A stretch of DNA of 64,000 nt from Endozoicomonas euniceicola (GCF_025562755.1 NZ_CP103300.1:2977001-3041000); one strand, 5' to 3'. Positions 22,594 to 31,340 are shown, counted from the stretch's first letter. Numbers and translations are program-made. Notes: generated from the letters alone by a model not told the origin.

Positions 22594-23492
22594 ATGTTAT
22601 CCCAAGAACGATTAACCCACCTAAAACAACTCGAAGCCGAGTCCATCCACATCATCCGTGAAGTAGCTGCAGAGTTTGATAACCCTGTAATGCTCTACTC
22701 CATTGGCAAAGACTCTGCTGTAATGCTGCATCTGGCGGCCAAAGCCTTTGCTCCGGGTGTGCCACCATTCCCGCTGATGCATGTGGACACTACCTGGAAG
22801 TTCAGGGAAATGATCAGTTTCCGTGACCGTACCGCTAAAAAATACGGCATGGAACTGCTGGTTCACACTAACGAAGAAGGTCGTGCAGCTAACATCAACC
22901 CGTTTGATCACGGCTCTGCCAAGTACACCGACGTAATGAAAACCGAAGCCCTGAAGCAGGCACTGACGATGCGGCTTTTGGTGGCGCACGCCGTGACGAA
23001 GAGAAATCCCGTGCTAAAGAGCGTGTTTACTCTTTTCGTGACAAGAACCACCGCTGGGACCCAAAAAACCAGCGACCTGAGCTGTGGAATACTTACAACG
23101 GTAAAGTAGAGAAAGGCGAGAGCATTCGTGTATTCCCACTGTCTAACTGGACAGAGCTGGATATCTGGCAGTACATCTATCTGGAAAACATCGAGATCGT
23201 ACCTCTGTATTTTGCAGATCAGCGCCCGGTTGTTGAACGTGACGGCACCCTGATCATGGTAGACGACGAACGTATGCCATTGAACGAAGGTGAAGAACCC
23301 AAAATGGAATGGGTTCGTTTCCGCACACTGGGTTGCTACCCGTTGACGGGGGCTGTCGAGTCCAAAGCTAACACCCTGCCTGAAATTATTCAGGAAATGT
23401 TGCTCACCAAGACTTCAGAGCGACAGGGGCGGGTGATTGACCACGACTCTGCGGGGTCGATGGAAAAGAAAAAGATTGAGGGGTACTTCTAA
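22594..23492 (+). pseudogene. cysD: cysD, sulfate adenylyltransferase subunit 2, frameshifted
   Basis: Residues 1-123 match CysD (YSIGKDSAVMLHLAAKAF is the PP-loop). After KQAL at 22965 the frame breaks; the +2 frame resumes with DAAFGGARRDEEKSRAKERV at 22968 and runs to IEGYF at 23492. Comparison with E. coli CysD (KQAL-NKYGF-DAAFGG) shows that 15 nt are replaced by 2, a deletion of about 13 nt. The rest of the C-terminal domain is free of further stops, so the lesion is recent or an assembly error. CysD with CysN makes APS from ATP and sulfate; without it this cluster cannot activate sulfate unless another copy exists. Confidence 0.9.
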
Positions 23493-23512
23493 AATTCCTG
23501 AGGAATTTTAGA

Positions 23513-23545
23513 AGGGCTGGAAGCCGGAAGCTGGAAGCTGGAAGC
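23513..23545 (+). repeat. GGAAGCT array, left arm only
   Basis: Three to four GGAAGCTG units after the cysD stop, with no matching right arm before the next gene. Confidence 0.65.
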
Positions 23546-23619
23546 TGTTTGGGTCGGGAACTTGTTGGGTTCTTTTTTGTCGAACGGTTTTTTGATTTTT
23601 GGTTTTTGGGTTCTGGTTT

Positions 23620-23970
23620 ATGGATTTTGAGAAATTGGATGTTTGGAAAAAATCTGCTCGTCTTTCGGCTGAGTTGTATAAAGCTTTGAAAGAATTGCGG
23701 GACTTTGGGTTTCGTGATCAGATTACCCGGTCTGGGCTATCAGTTCCGAGTAATATTGCTGAAGGCATGTCACTGTCCAGTAATAAGCAAAAACAGCACT
23801 TTCTCTCTATTGCCAAGGGTTCTTGCGCAGAACTCCGTACTCAAATTTATATTGGCATGGATATTGGCTATATCGATAAGAAACAAGGTAGAGCCTGGCT
23901 TATCGAGACACGTGAAATAGCCGCCATGCTATCCAGCTTAATGAATCGAATAAAAGCTGATGGTGGTTGA
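23620..23970 (+). CDS. Four-helix bundle protein (23S rRNA IVP family)
   Basis: 116 residues from the ATG at 23620 (MDFEKLDVWKKS). Signature features: the K-L-x-V-W-x-x-S/A start, then RDQITRSGLSVPSNIAEGM and FLSIAKGSCAELRTQI. The family was first found in intervening sequences of 23S rRNA and is now seen as a free-standing small protein scattered in many genomes; function unknown. It is inserted between cysD and cysN, which are normally adjacent, and is flanked by GGAAGCT repeats on both sides, so it behaves like an inserted cassette. Confidence 0.85.
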   Translation: MDFEKLDVWKKSARLSAELYKALKELRDFGFRDQITRSGLSVPSNIAEGMSLSSNKQKQHFLSIAKGSCAELRTQIYIGMDIGYIDKKQGRAWLIETREIAAMLSSLMNRIKADGG

Positions 23971-23973
23971 GCT

Positions 23974-24076
23974 GAAAGCTGGAAGCTGGAAGCTGGAAGT
24001 AGTTCGTGCAATTTTGCACGGCTGTGGCCAGATTCTCGCTGACAGCTTCCAGCTTCAAGCTTCAAGCTTCAAGCTA
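23974..24076 (+). repeat. Hairpin repeat, GGAAGCT / AGCTTCC word, copy 2
   Basis: GAAAGCTGGAAGCTGGAAGC and CAGCTTCCAGCTTCAAGCTT arms; the central part holds CGTGCAATTTTGCACG, a further perfect palindrome. The right arm ends 5 bp before the cysN ATG, leaving little room for a ribosome-binding site. Confidence 0.85.
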
Positions 24077-24081
24077 AAACA

Positions 24082-25503
24082 ATGAACCAATCCGAACTAA
24101 TCGAAAAAGACATCCTGGGCTACCTCAAGCAGCATGAATCCAAAGATATGCTGCGTTTTTTGACCTGCGGTAATGTAGACGACGGTAAATCCACCCTGAT
24201 TGGTCGTCTGTTGCATGACTCCAAAATGATCTTTGAAGATCAGCTGGGTGCAATTAAAAACGACTCCAAGAAGTTCAATACAACCGATCAGGAGTTTGAC
24301 CTGGCTCTGCTGGTTGATGGTTTGCAGTCTGAGCGAGAGCAGGGCATTACCATTGACGTAGCTTACCGCTACTTCTCTACTGAAAAGCGTAAGTTCATTA
24401 TTGCGGATTGCCCCGGGCATGAGCAGTACACCCGCAATATGGCGACCGGTGCATCTAATTGCGATCTGGCCATTATCCTGATTGACGCTCGCTATGGTGT
24501 GCAAACCCAGACCAAACGTCACAGCTTTATTGCCAGCCTGCTGGGTATCAAGCACATTGTCGTTGCAGTAAACAAAATGGACCTGGTGGATTACTCTCAG
24601 GATCGATTCCGTGAGATTAAAGCGGAATATAAAGAGTTTGCTGATCAGCTGAACCTGTCTGATATTCGCTTTGTGCCTATTTCTGCACTGTGCGGTGACA
24701 ACGTGGTGGAGTCTGGCGAGAATATGCCCTGGTATCCGGGTGCAACTCTGATGAAGCTGCTGGAAACGGTTACCATTACTGATGATCTGAATACCACCGA
24801 TTTCCGTCTGCCAGTTCAGTATGTTAACCGCCCTAATCTGGACTTCCGTGGTTTCTGCGGTACAGTGGCTGCGGGCAAAATCCACAAAGGTGACGCAGTG
24901 ACTGCACTGCCGTCTGGCAAGCAGAGTACTGTGAAAACGATTCACTCTCCCAATGGTGAGGTCGAAGAAGCGTTTGTAGGTCAGGCTATTACTCTGACTC
25001 TGGATGATGAAATTGACGTATCCCGTGGTGATATGCTGGTTAACAGTGATCATCTGCCAGAAGTGAGTGAGGCAGTTGAAGCCCATATCGTATGGATGAG
25101 CGAGCAGGCTATGGTTCCGGGTCGTGAATACGCTCTGAAATTTGCCACAAAGAGTACCTTTGGTCGTATTGAAAGCATCGAACATCGTGTCGATGTAAAT
25201 ACCCTTGAGCAGCAGGAAGCTCATCAGCTGGCACTGAATGAAATCGGCTTGTGTCGTGTAGTAGCGAACGCCCCGATAGTATTCGACAAATATGATGATG
25301 TTCGTGGTTCAGGCAATTTCATCGTGATCGACCGTATGACCAATGTAACCGTTGGCGCAGGCATGATTACCGGCAAAGCAGGTGAAGCTAAAGTTGAGAA
25401 CCGTGAAATCACTCCGGAACGCATGAAAGAGTTCGAAGTGAAAATGAATGCTCTGGTTCGCGAGTACTTCCCGCATTGGGAAGCGGTTAAAATTGAACTT
25501 TAA
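24082..25503 (+). CDS. cysN: Sulfate adenylyltransferase subunit 1 (GTPase) CysN
   Basis: 473 residues, normal length for a CysN without fused CysC. GTPase motifs: GNVDDGKS at 30-37 (G1), DCPGH at 109-113 (G3), NKMD at 164-167 (G4). The C-terminal half is the EF-Tu-like beta-barrel pair (YVNRPNLDFRGFCGTVAAG ...). GTP hydrolysis drives APS formation by the CysD partner. Intact, unlike cysD. The leader is a GGAAGCT hairpin rather than a usual intergenic region. Confidence 0.95.
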   Translation: MNQSELIEKDILGYLKQHESKDMLRFLTCGNVDDGKSTLIGRLLHDSKMIFEDQLGAIKNDSKKFNTTDQEFDLALLVDGLQSEREQGITIDVAYRYFSTEKRKFIIADCPGHEQYTRNMATGASNCDLAIILIDARYGVQTQTKRHSFIASLLGIKHIVVAVNKMDLVDYSQDRFREIKAEYKEFADQLNLSDIRFVPISALCGDNVVESGENMPWYPGATLMKLLETVTITDDLNTTDFRLPVQYVNRPNLDFRGFCGTVAAGKIHKGDAVTALPSGKQSTVKTIHSPNGEVEEAFVGQAITLTLDDEIDVSRGDMLVNSDHLPEVSEAVEAHIVWMSEQAMVPGREYALKFATKSTFGRIESIEHRVDVNTLEQQEAHQLALNEIGLCRVVANAPIVFDKYDDVRGSGNFIVIDRMTNVTVGAGMITGKAGEAKVENREITPERMKEFEVKMNALVREYFPHWEAVKIEL

Positions 25504-25752
25504 GCTGGAGGTCTGAAGCTGGAAGCCTGAAGCTGGAAGCTGGAAGCTGGAAGTCTGAAGCTGGAAGCCTGAAGCTGGAAGCCTGAAGCCTGAAGCTGGA
25601 AGCCTGAAGTTCTGTGGCAGAGATTGGAGTTTAGTTATTTCTGATCTTTGTTTTCATCTTTTGCTTCCAGCTTCTAGCTTCCAGCTTCCAGCTTCCAGCT
25701 TCTGGCCCAAAGCTTCCAGCCTCCAGCCTCCAGCTTCCAGCCCAAAGCTTCG
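25504..25752 (+). repeat. Hairpin repeat, GGAAGCT / AGCTTCC word, copy 3 (largest)
   Basis: About 110 bp of GAAGCTG/GAAGCCT heptamers, a roughly 60-bp unique loop and about 85 bp of CAGCTTC/CAGCCTC heptamers. Units of two sequences (GCTGGAA and GCCTGAA) are mixed, so the array has been growing and drifting. It fills the entire gap between cysN and the permease. Confidence 0.9.
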
Positions 25753-25760
25753 CTTTGGAC

Positions 25761-27482
25761 ATGCCATTCATAGTTATAACAACCCTGACCCTTCTGGTTG
25801 GAACCTTGGTGAGTAACCGGGTTCGACCGGCTGTGGCATTTGTTTCTACCATTGGTTTATTTGTTGCCCTTGGGTATATCAGCCTTGGTGATGCGCTTGA
25901 TAATGTGGTGAATCCGGCCTTGGTAACACTTGTGTTACTCATGTTGATTTCATTGGCGCTGGAGAAAACTCCTTTTGTTAATGGCCTGGGCGATTCATTA
26001 CTTAATAGTGGGTATCGTCGTTCTTTGGCAAAACTGTTTGTGGTTGTGAGTAGTGCCTCTGCGCTGGTTAACAATACGGCGGTTGTCGCTTCACTGTTAA
26101 GTACTATTCGTAAAAATAATCACTTCCCGGCTTCCCGGGTTTTACTGCCGCTGTCTTATGCTTCCATTTTTGGTGGTGGGCTGACTCTGATCGGCTCCAG
26201 TACCAATATGATAGTGAATTCGCTGGCGATTCAGGAAGGGGTTGAACCCCTGGGCTTTTTCACTTTTACCAGACTTGGTTTAGTGATGGCGGCACTTGGC
26301 TGTGGCCTGGTTGCTTTTTTGGGTAAAAAGGTTTTGCCTGATCGTGCCACAGGCAAGGTTGAAAGTAAGCAGTATTTTATTGAAGCCAGAGTTAGCAAAA
26401 GTTCACCATTGGTTGGTCAAAGCATTGCTAATAATGGCTTACGACATTTGGGCAGCCTTTTTCTGGCAGAAATTGTCAGAGGTGACGAGCTGATCAGCCC
26501 GGTCAGCCCCGGTGAAAAGCTTCGGTCGGATGACGTGCTTGTGTTTTCCGGTGATATCCGGTCAGTGCATATGCTGAGTCAGTTTAAAGGTCTGGTCTTG
26601 TTTGATGAGCCCGGGGAGAAGCTGACTGAAAATCTGACAGAAGTGTTTATCAGTCATCAATCCATTCTGCTTGGAAATACTATTCGTGAAGTAAATTTCC
26701 GTACCCAGTTTGATGCTGCCGTTGTTGCGGTACGACGGGGAAGTGAGCGTCTGGGGGGGTGCCTGGGTAATATTCGCCTGATGGCGGGGGATAGCCTGAT
26801 CCTGGCGACTGGTGAAGATTTTCATCAGCGTAATAACCTTGAGCGCAACTTCTATCTGGTTAATGGCTTAAAGGCGAAACGTTATCTTTCCAGAAAGAGT
26901 AGTATGCTGGTCATCACAGGCTTTTTGGGAACTCTGGCCAGTTCCCTGGCTGGCTTGGTTCCTTTGACGGAAGGGCTTGTGTTTCTACTGGGAGCTTTTC
27001 TGTTTACTGGTGTTTTAACACTGGAAGAAATTCGCCGCCGCTTTCCCTTCGAGTTGCTTGCCATTGTAACGGCAACGTTGGGCATTGCTCAGGTTATTGT
27101 CAGTACAGGTGCAGCTGCCCTGATCGCTGACGCAGTCGTGTCCATTATGGGGCATTGGGGCATTGTTGGTGGTTTGGCAGGTGTTTATCTGATGACACTG
27201 TTATTCACTGAAATCATCAATAATAATGCCGCTGCTGCCCTGGTTTTTCCAATCGCTATGGAAATAGCTGCCCGCTGGGAGGCGCAACCTCTGCCGTTTA
27301 TTATCGCCATTATTTTTGGTGCCAGTGCCAGCTTCGTTTCGCCCTTTGGCTACGCCACTAACCTGATGGTATTCAGTGCCGGTAACTACAAAGTTCAGGA
27401 CTATGTCCGGATGGGGTTGCCGATGTCGATTATTTACAGTGTTGTGGTGTTGACGCTGATTCCTTTGTTTTTTCCTTTTTAG
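25761..27482 (+). CDS. SLC13/DASS-type sulfate permease with TrkA-C domains
   Basis: 573 residues from the ATG at 25761. The first about 190 residues contain hydrophobic helices, then two RCK_C/TrkA-C-like domains at about 205-370 (SPLVGQSIANNGLRHLG, DVLVFSGDIRSVH, LLGNTIREVNFRTQFDAAVV), then more membrane helices to the end (TEIINNNAAAALVFPIAMEI is the conserved transport motif, with a mirror NNTAVVASLL in the first half). This layout is that of SAC1/SLT-like sulfate transporters. Position between cysN and cysC supports sulfate uptake for PAPS synthesis. Confidence 0.85.
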   Translation: MPFIVITTLTLLVGTLVSNRVRPAVAFVSTIGLFVALGYISLGDALDNVVNPALVTLVLLMLISLALEKTPFVNGLGDSLLNSGYRRSLAKLFVVVSSASALVNNTAVVASLLSTIRKNNHFPASRVLLPLSYASIFGGGLTLIGSSTNMIVNSLAIQEGVEPLGFFTFTRLGLVMAALGCGLVAFLGKKVLPDRATGKVESKQYFIEARVSKSSPLVGQSIANNGLRHLGSLFLAEIVRGDELISPVSPGEKLRSDDVLVFSGDIRSVHMLSQFKGLVLFDEPGEKLTENLTEVFISHQSILLGNTIREVNFRTQFDAAVVAVRRGSERLGGCLGNIRLMAGDSLILATGEDFHQRNNLERNFYLVNGLKAKRYLSRKSSMLVITGFLGTLASSLAGLVPLTEGLVFLLGAFLFTGVLTLEEIRRRFPFELLAIVTATLGIAQVIVSTGAAALIADAVVSIMGHWGIVGGLAGVYLMTLLFTEIINNNAAAALVFPIAMEIAARWEAQPLPFIIAIIFGASASFVSPFGYATNLMVFSAGNYKVQDYVRMGLPMSIIYSVVVLTLIPLFFPF

Positions 27483-27483
27483 A

Positions 27484-27563
27484 AGCTTGAAGCTTGAAGC
27501 TTGAAGCTGGAAGCCGACAGTGCAGTTCGCAGTATTCAGCTTCCAGCTTCCAGCTTCCAGCTA
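27484..27563 (+). repeat. Hairpin repeat, GGAAGCT / AGCTTCC word, copy 4
   Basis: GAAGCTTGAAGCTTGAAGC and CAGCTTCCAGCTTCCAGCT arms, followed by AACAAAGC-gga-GCTTTGTT. The first unit overlaps the end of the permease gene (stop at 27480-27482). Confidence 0.85.
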
Positions 27564-27586
27564 ACAAAGCGGAGCTTTGTTCCCTC

Positions 27587-28207
27587 ATGGAAAATATTGT
27601 CTGGCACCCCCACAAGGTGTCTAAAGAGGCTCGTTCAGAGCAGAAATCCCAAAAGCCCTGCCTGCTGTGGTTTACCGGACTGAGTGGTTCTGGCAAGTCT
27701 ACGGTGGCCAATGCTGTTGATGAAATGTTGCATGAGCAGGGTTACCACACTTATGTTCTGGACGGTGACAATGTTCGTCATCGTTTGAATAAAGATCTGA
27801 GTTTTTCTGATGAAGACCGGGTAGAAAACATTCGTCGTATTGGTGAAGTGTCTAACCTGTTTGTTGACTCTGGTCTGATTGTGTTGAGCGCTTTCATCTC
27901 TCCTTTTGCAGCAGAGCGCCGTATGGTGCGAGACATGTTGCCAGAAGGTGAGTTTATTGAAGTGTTTGTCAACACACCTATCGAAGTATGTGAGCAGCGC
28001 GACCCCAAGGGGTTGTATCAGAAGGCAAGGGCTGGGCAGATCAAAAATTTCACTGGTATTGATTCTGCCTACGAAGTACCTGAAAACCCGGAGGTTGTTA
28101 TCAATACTGCTGAGCTGACTCTGCGAGAGTGTGCTCAGAAGGTGATTGACTATCTGGCAAACCGGGGGTTACTTCAAAACGCCGAAATGAACGCCAAGAC
28201 CGCCTGA
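27587..28207 (+). CDS. cysC: Adenylylsulfate kinase CysC
   Basis: 206 residues from the ATG at 27587; the frame is open further upstream but that part is only translated repeat. The P-loop GLSGSGKS at 31-38, then LDGDNVRHRLNKDLSFSDED (APS-binding D-G-D-N-x-R) and FISPFAAERRMVRDML, are classical. It phosphorylates APS to PAPS, the donor for the two sulfotransferase-like proteins of this locus. Length fits a stand-alone CysC. Confidence 0.95.
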   Translation: MENIVWHPHKVSKEARSEQKSQKPCLLWFTGLSGSGKSTVANAVDEMLHEQGYHTYVLDGDNVRHRLNKDLSFSDEDRVENIRRIGEVSNLFVDSGLIVLSAFISPFAAERRMVRDMLPEGEFIEVFVNTPIEVCEQRDPKGLYQKARAGQIKNFTGIDSAYEVPENPEVVINTAELTLRECAQKVIDYLANRGLLQNAEMNAKTA

Positions 28208-28213
28208 CTTTTT

Positions 28214-28308
28214 AGCTGGAAGCTGGAAGCTGGAAGCTGGAAGCTGGAAGCTGTTCGTGCATATCGCTCGTTTTGCTTCCAGCCTCCAGCCTCCAGCTTC
28301 CAGCTTTT
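28214..28308 (+). repeat. Hairpin repeat, GGAAGCT / AGCTTCC word, copy 5
   Basis: Five GGAAGCT units on the left, GCTTCCAGCCTCCAGCCTCC... on the right, loop with TTCGTGCATATCGCTCG. It fills the gap between cysC and cysQ. Confidence 0.85.
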
Positions 28309-28333
28309 GCCTTTTCCCTGAAGGAAAACCCGA

Positions 28334-29116
28334 ATGCTGAATAATGTTATCGAAATCGCCCATAAAGCTGGCGATGCCATCATGTCTGTTTACCAGCGTG
28401 ATTTTGCGACCTATGAGAAGAAAGATGAGAGTCCTCTGACTGAAGCTGACCTGGCTGCTCATGAAGTGATTATGGCTGGTTTGCAGACGTTGACTCCTGA
28501 CGTTCCTGTGTTATCTGAAGAGTCTGCTGATATTTCCTGGGAAGAGCGTCAGAAGTGGGATACTTATTGGCTGGTTGATCCTCTGGATGGTACTAAAGAG
28601 TTCATCAAGCGTAATGGCGAATTTACCGTAAACATTGCTTTAATTAAGAATCATAAAGCGGTACTGGGTGTTGTATATACACCGGTTCTTAAGCAGTTTT
28701 ATTACGCTGACGAGAACGGCGCTTTCAAAATGACAGAGGGTGAAGCTGCTGTAGAGCTGAAAGTCGCTGACCATCAGGAAGGTGAAATCTGGAATGTTGT
28801 AGCAAGTCGCTCACATATGAGTGATGAAACTAAAGCATTCGTTGAAAAGCTGGGTAAAGCGGAACTGGTTTCTATGGGAAGCTCTCTGAAGCTTTGTCTG
28901 GTCGCTGAAGGTAAGGCCCATGTTTACCCTCGGTTTGCTCTGACGAGTGAATGGGACACCGCTGCCGCACAGTGTGTGGTTGAAATGGCAGGCGGTAAGG
29001 TAGTTACACCTGAATTTGAGCCCGTTCTTTACAATGCAAAAGAGAATATTCTGAATCCGTTCTTCATCGTGTGTGGTGGAGCGGCTGACAAAATTCAAAC
29101 GTTAGCGAGAAGCTGA
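28334..29116 (+). CDS. cysQ: 3'(2'),5'-bisphosphate nucleotidase CysQ
   Basis: 260 residues. Inositol-monophosphatase-type motifs: VLSEESADISWEER (metal Glu), WLVDPLDGTKEFIKRNGEFT (the D-P-x-D-G-T motif with two metal Asp residues) and EWDTAAAQCVVEMAGG (C-terminal W-D-x-A-A). It converts PAP, the product of sulfotransfer, to AMP, relieving product inhibition. AAGGAAAA lies before the ATG. Last gene of the sulfate block; a terminator follows. Confidence 0.95.
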   Translation: MLNNVIEIAHKAGDAIMSVYQRDFATYEKKDESPLTEADLAAHEVIMAGLQTLTPDVPVLSEESADISWEERQKWDTYWLVDPLDGTKEFIKRNGEFTVNIALIKNHKAVLGVVYTPVLKQFYYADENGAFKMTEGEAAVELKVADHQEGEIWNVVASRSHMSDETKAFVEKLGKAELVSMGSSLKLCLVAEGKAHVYPRFALTSEWDTAAAQCVVEMAGGKVVTPEFEPVLYNAKENILNPFFIVCGGAADKIQTLARS

Positions 29117-29135
29117 TAAAACCAATATCTTCTAC

Positions 29136-29164
29136 AAAGCCCGGTACTGCCGGGCTTTCCTTTA
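29136..29164 (+). terminator. Rho-independent terminator after cysQ
   Basis: AAAGCCCGG-tactg-CCGGGCTTT with a T-rich tail (CCTTTATCT). The stem is perfect; it also lies only 10 bp before the following glycosyltransferase. Confidence 0.8.
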
Positions 29165-29172
29165 TCTGAGCT

Positions 29173-30198
29173 ATGCCTGCTTTTTTCTCTCCAAAACTGT
29201 TTAAGCCTTGCGGAACTTACAATACTCCCTGGAATGGAAATATTGTTCTTCTCACTGATTCCAATAGCCCAACCAGGGATATTTATTTTACCTGTCGGTA
29301 TCCGGAAGAAAATGTAAGAGAAGTATTCTCGGATTGTTCTCCTGAGGTTTTGGAGCACTTTGTAAGTACGGGTGACTTTGTTGTCATTATCAGAAATCAG
29401 CCTGCACGATTGCTGAAAACATTAAAAAAAATAAAATATAAGTTTGCGGGTGTTGCATGGTTTATTGATGATGATATTCCGGCAGCATGGTCTGATCCGC
29501 ACCTGCCTGGTGATTATGGCCGACGATTAACCTGGTCTTATTTGAAAATAAGACATTTGCTGAGTGGCCTTTGTGATCGGATTTGGGTTTCGACACAATG
29601 GCTGGCTGGTAAGTATTGCCTGCCAGAAAGCGATGTCATTTCGCCAGGTTTGGTTAGTGCTACCGTTCCGGACAGGAAGTTAAGGTATTTTTATCATGGT
29701 TCAAAATCGCATTTACGTGAAATGAGATTTTTGCGGCCTGTGGTTGAAGAAATACAGAAACGTTATGACTTCGCTCAGTTTGAGATTTTTGGTGACCATG
29801 AGGTTTATAAACTCTTCAGGGATATTCCGGGGGTACGCATAGTACATCCCATGAAGTGGAATAAATTCAAACATTATACGGCTACAGCTAACCTGGATAT
29901 TGGTTTGGCTCCAGTGCTTGAGTCGCCATTTAACAAAGCACGTTCACACAACAAAATGCTGGATATCTCACGCAGTGGAGCCGTAGGGATCTACTCAGAG
30001 TTACATGCTCTCTCTGGTGAAATTGCAGCTAATAATGCCGGTCTGGTTGTTAATAATGAGCCAGAGCAGTGGGTTGAATCATTTGATCAAATGCTGAGAG
30101 TCGACAGGACAGTCATGCTTGCGAATGCAAGGCAGATGATAACTCAGATTGAAAAAAGTACAGACCTTCAAGCACTGATTAGAGATGTTAAATCATAG
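29173..30198 (+). CDS. Glycosyltransferase (GT4-like, C-terminal nucleotide-binding half recognisable)
   Basis: 341 residues. The N-terminal half contains FVVIIRNQPARLLKTLKKIK and a D-D-D-I-P segment (WFIDDDIPAAW). The C-terminal half resembles GT-B transferases: LRYFYHGSKSHLREMRFLRP, VRIVHPMKWNKFKHYTATAN and the acidic region LDIGLAPVLESPFNKARSHN KMLD, matching the sugar-nucleotide-binding E-x7-E-like region. Probably a capsule or LPS sugar transferase. Start directly after the cysQ terminator, GAGCT as a weak ribosome-binding site. Confidence 0.72.
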   Translation: MPAFFSPKLFKPCGTYNTPWNGNIVLLTDSNSPTRDIYFTCRYPEENVREVFSDCSPEVLEHFVSTGDFVVIIRNQPARLLKTLKKIKYKFAGVAWFIDDDIPAAWSDPHLPGDYGRRLTWSYLKIRHLLSGLCDRIWVSTQWLAGKYCLPESDVISPGLVSATVPDRKLRYFYHGSKSHLREMRFLRPVVEEIQKRYDFAQFEIFGDHEVYKLFRDIPGVRIVHPMKWNKFKHYTATANLDIGLAPVLESPFNKARSHNKMLDISRSGAVGIYSELHALSGEIAANNAGLVVNNEPEQWVESFDQMLRVDRTVMLANARQMITQIEKSTDLQALIRDVKS

Positions 30199-30325
30199 AT
30201 TCCATAGCAGTCATATATGAATTAAACGACAGTTGTTCAACCAGTACCAGTTTAATGAGGTGTGTTACAGGTGCAATAAAGATTCTTGTAGCAGGCTATG
30301 AGTAGCGAGACTGTGGGTTCTTAAT

Positions 30326-30348
30326 CCCAGATTTGCACTGGCCGAAAA
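30326..30348 (-). pseudogene. 22-bp relic of a mazE (DUF3018) gene
   Basis: CCCAGATTTGCACTGGCCG plus AAA matches the mazE copy 3 coding region at 33833-33855. It is the only recognisable item in the 30199-30356 gap. Confidence 0.5.
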
Positions 30349-30356
30349 TCAGCCTC

Positions 30357-30773
30357 TCAAAAGTCAGGCGACTTAAAAATAAACTCTTCAGGAGTAAACA
30401 CCGGAAGCTCTGATACAGCAAAGTCTTTTATATTTCGGGTGACAATGGCTACGGCTCCCGCTTTTATTGCTGAGGCATGCAGCACGCCGTCCTCATAATC
30501 TTTAAAGCCACTGTTAAGGGCAAAAGTGAGTATCTGGTGATCCACAGGTGCTATTTCATAGATTTGTAACAGTTTTTTGATAGCACCTGTGCCCTCCTTT
30601 TTGCCGATGGATTTACAAGCCAGATAGTGGATGGTTGTTAACGTAGTGGCGCATAACATGCCGCCGAGTGTTCTGCGCTCTATTTTGCCCATAATCACCG
30701 ATGAGTGGTTAACAAAGGGCTTGCGCTCAAAAAGTACATCCAGAATGACGTTGGTATCTACCAGAATTTTCAT
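30357..30773 (-). CDS. VapC-like PIN-domain toxin
   Basis: 138 residues. MKILVDTNVILDVLFERKPF carries the first catalytic Asp of PIN domains; the later acidic residues appear in GFKDYEDGVLHASAIKAG and IVTRNIKDFAVSELPVFTPE. PIN toxins cleave tRNA or rRNA. The start overlaps the antitoxin stop. Intact; its 3' 100 bp have a diverged duplicate at 31982-32085. Confidence 0.87.
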   Translation of the reverse strand: MKILVDTNVILDVLFERKPFVNHSSVIMGKIERRTLGGMLCATTLTTIHYLACKSIGKKEGTGAIKKLLQIYEIAPVDHQILTFALNSGFKDYEDGVLHASAIKAGAVAIVTRNIKDFAVSELPVFTPEEFIFKSPDF

Positions 30774-31012
30774 AGATATTTATCTTCCAGATGTTTTTTG
30801 TAGCTTTCCTCATCTATCAATTCCTTAGAGTCAGCCAGCAGGCCTTTAAGGCTTTGCGTAAGTGGGGGGAGCTGCTCATCGTTAGCCGTTTGCCGGGTCA
30901 GGTCGGCAAAATAATCAGCGACCAGTTGCGATAAAGAGGTGCCGTGCAGCGCTGCATATTCCTTGGCACTGTTCACCAGTTCGGTATCCATTCTAAGAGT
31001 CAGTTTGTGCAT
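30770..31012 (-). CDS. DUF6364-type ribbon-helix-helix antitoxin
   Basis: 80 residues. MHKLTLRMDTELVNSAKEYA then ALHGTSLSQLVADYFADL is a ribbon-helix-helix; the tail after residue 45 (LPPLTQSLKGLLADSKELID) wraps the PIN toxin. First gene of the pair, preceded by an inverted repeat that is likely its operator. Confidence 0.83.
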   Translation of the reverse strand: MHKLTLRMDTELVNSAKEYAALHGTSLSQLVADYFADLTRQTANDEQLPPLTQSLKGLLADSKELIDEESYKKHLEDKYL

Positions 31013-31022
31013 GTTATCACCG

Positions 31023-31052
31023 TGACGTATATATAAGAAAAAGTGTACGTCA
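31023..31052. promoter_or_regulatory. Operator of the 30.8-kb PIN TA module
   Basis: TGACGTA and TACGTCA form perfect 7-bp arms separated by 16 bp (TATATAAGAAA... spacer, resembling a -10 region) 11 bp upstream of the antitoxin start. Confidence 0.6.
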
Positions 31053-31094
31053 TGGTTTGAATTTAGTCCAGTTATGAGAGTGGCGGGTTTAGCC

Positions 31095-31152
31095 TCTGGG
31101 CTTCGAGGCTGGTTTTACAACAGATTGGACAATGCAAGAACTGACCCAGACT
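31095..31152 (-). repeat. GGGGTCAG-TGCAT repeat, copy 8, with extended flank
   Basis: Reverse orientation: ATGCAAGAACTGACCCAG at 31132-31149, preceded by TCTGGGCTTCGAGGCTG. The same roughly 58-bp block is repeated at 32378-32440. The rest of 31153-31340 contains no recognisable gene. Confidence 0.7.
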
Positions 31153-31340
31153 GCTTCCTATAGCGTCTCAAAAGCCCTGCAAGGCACCGGTACTGGTGTC
31201 TGGATGGAAAGTATTTAACGAAACTCGCAAAATTCACCATTCATAGCCTTATTAGAATCAGGCTATGGCTGTAGCTTATCAGCCAGGTGGGTATACTATG
31301 GCAGAAATACAAGAACTGCCCCTTGACCCAAGGACAAAGC

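Noticed and set aside
24097..25224. 375-codon open frame antisense to cysN
   Set aside because: Purely antisense to a strongly conserved gene; no ribosome-binding site or recognised domain.
25504..25752. Possible CRISPR array in the heptamer-rich region
   Set aside because: Units are 7-8 bp with no spacers of constant length, and no cas genes are present.
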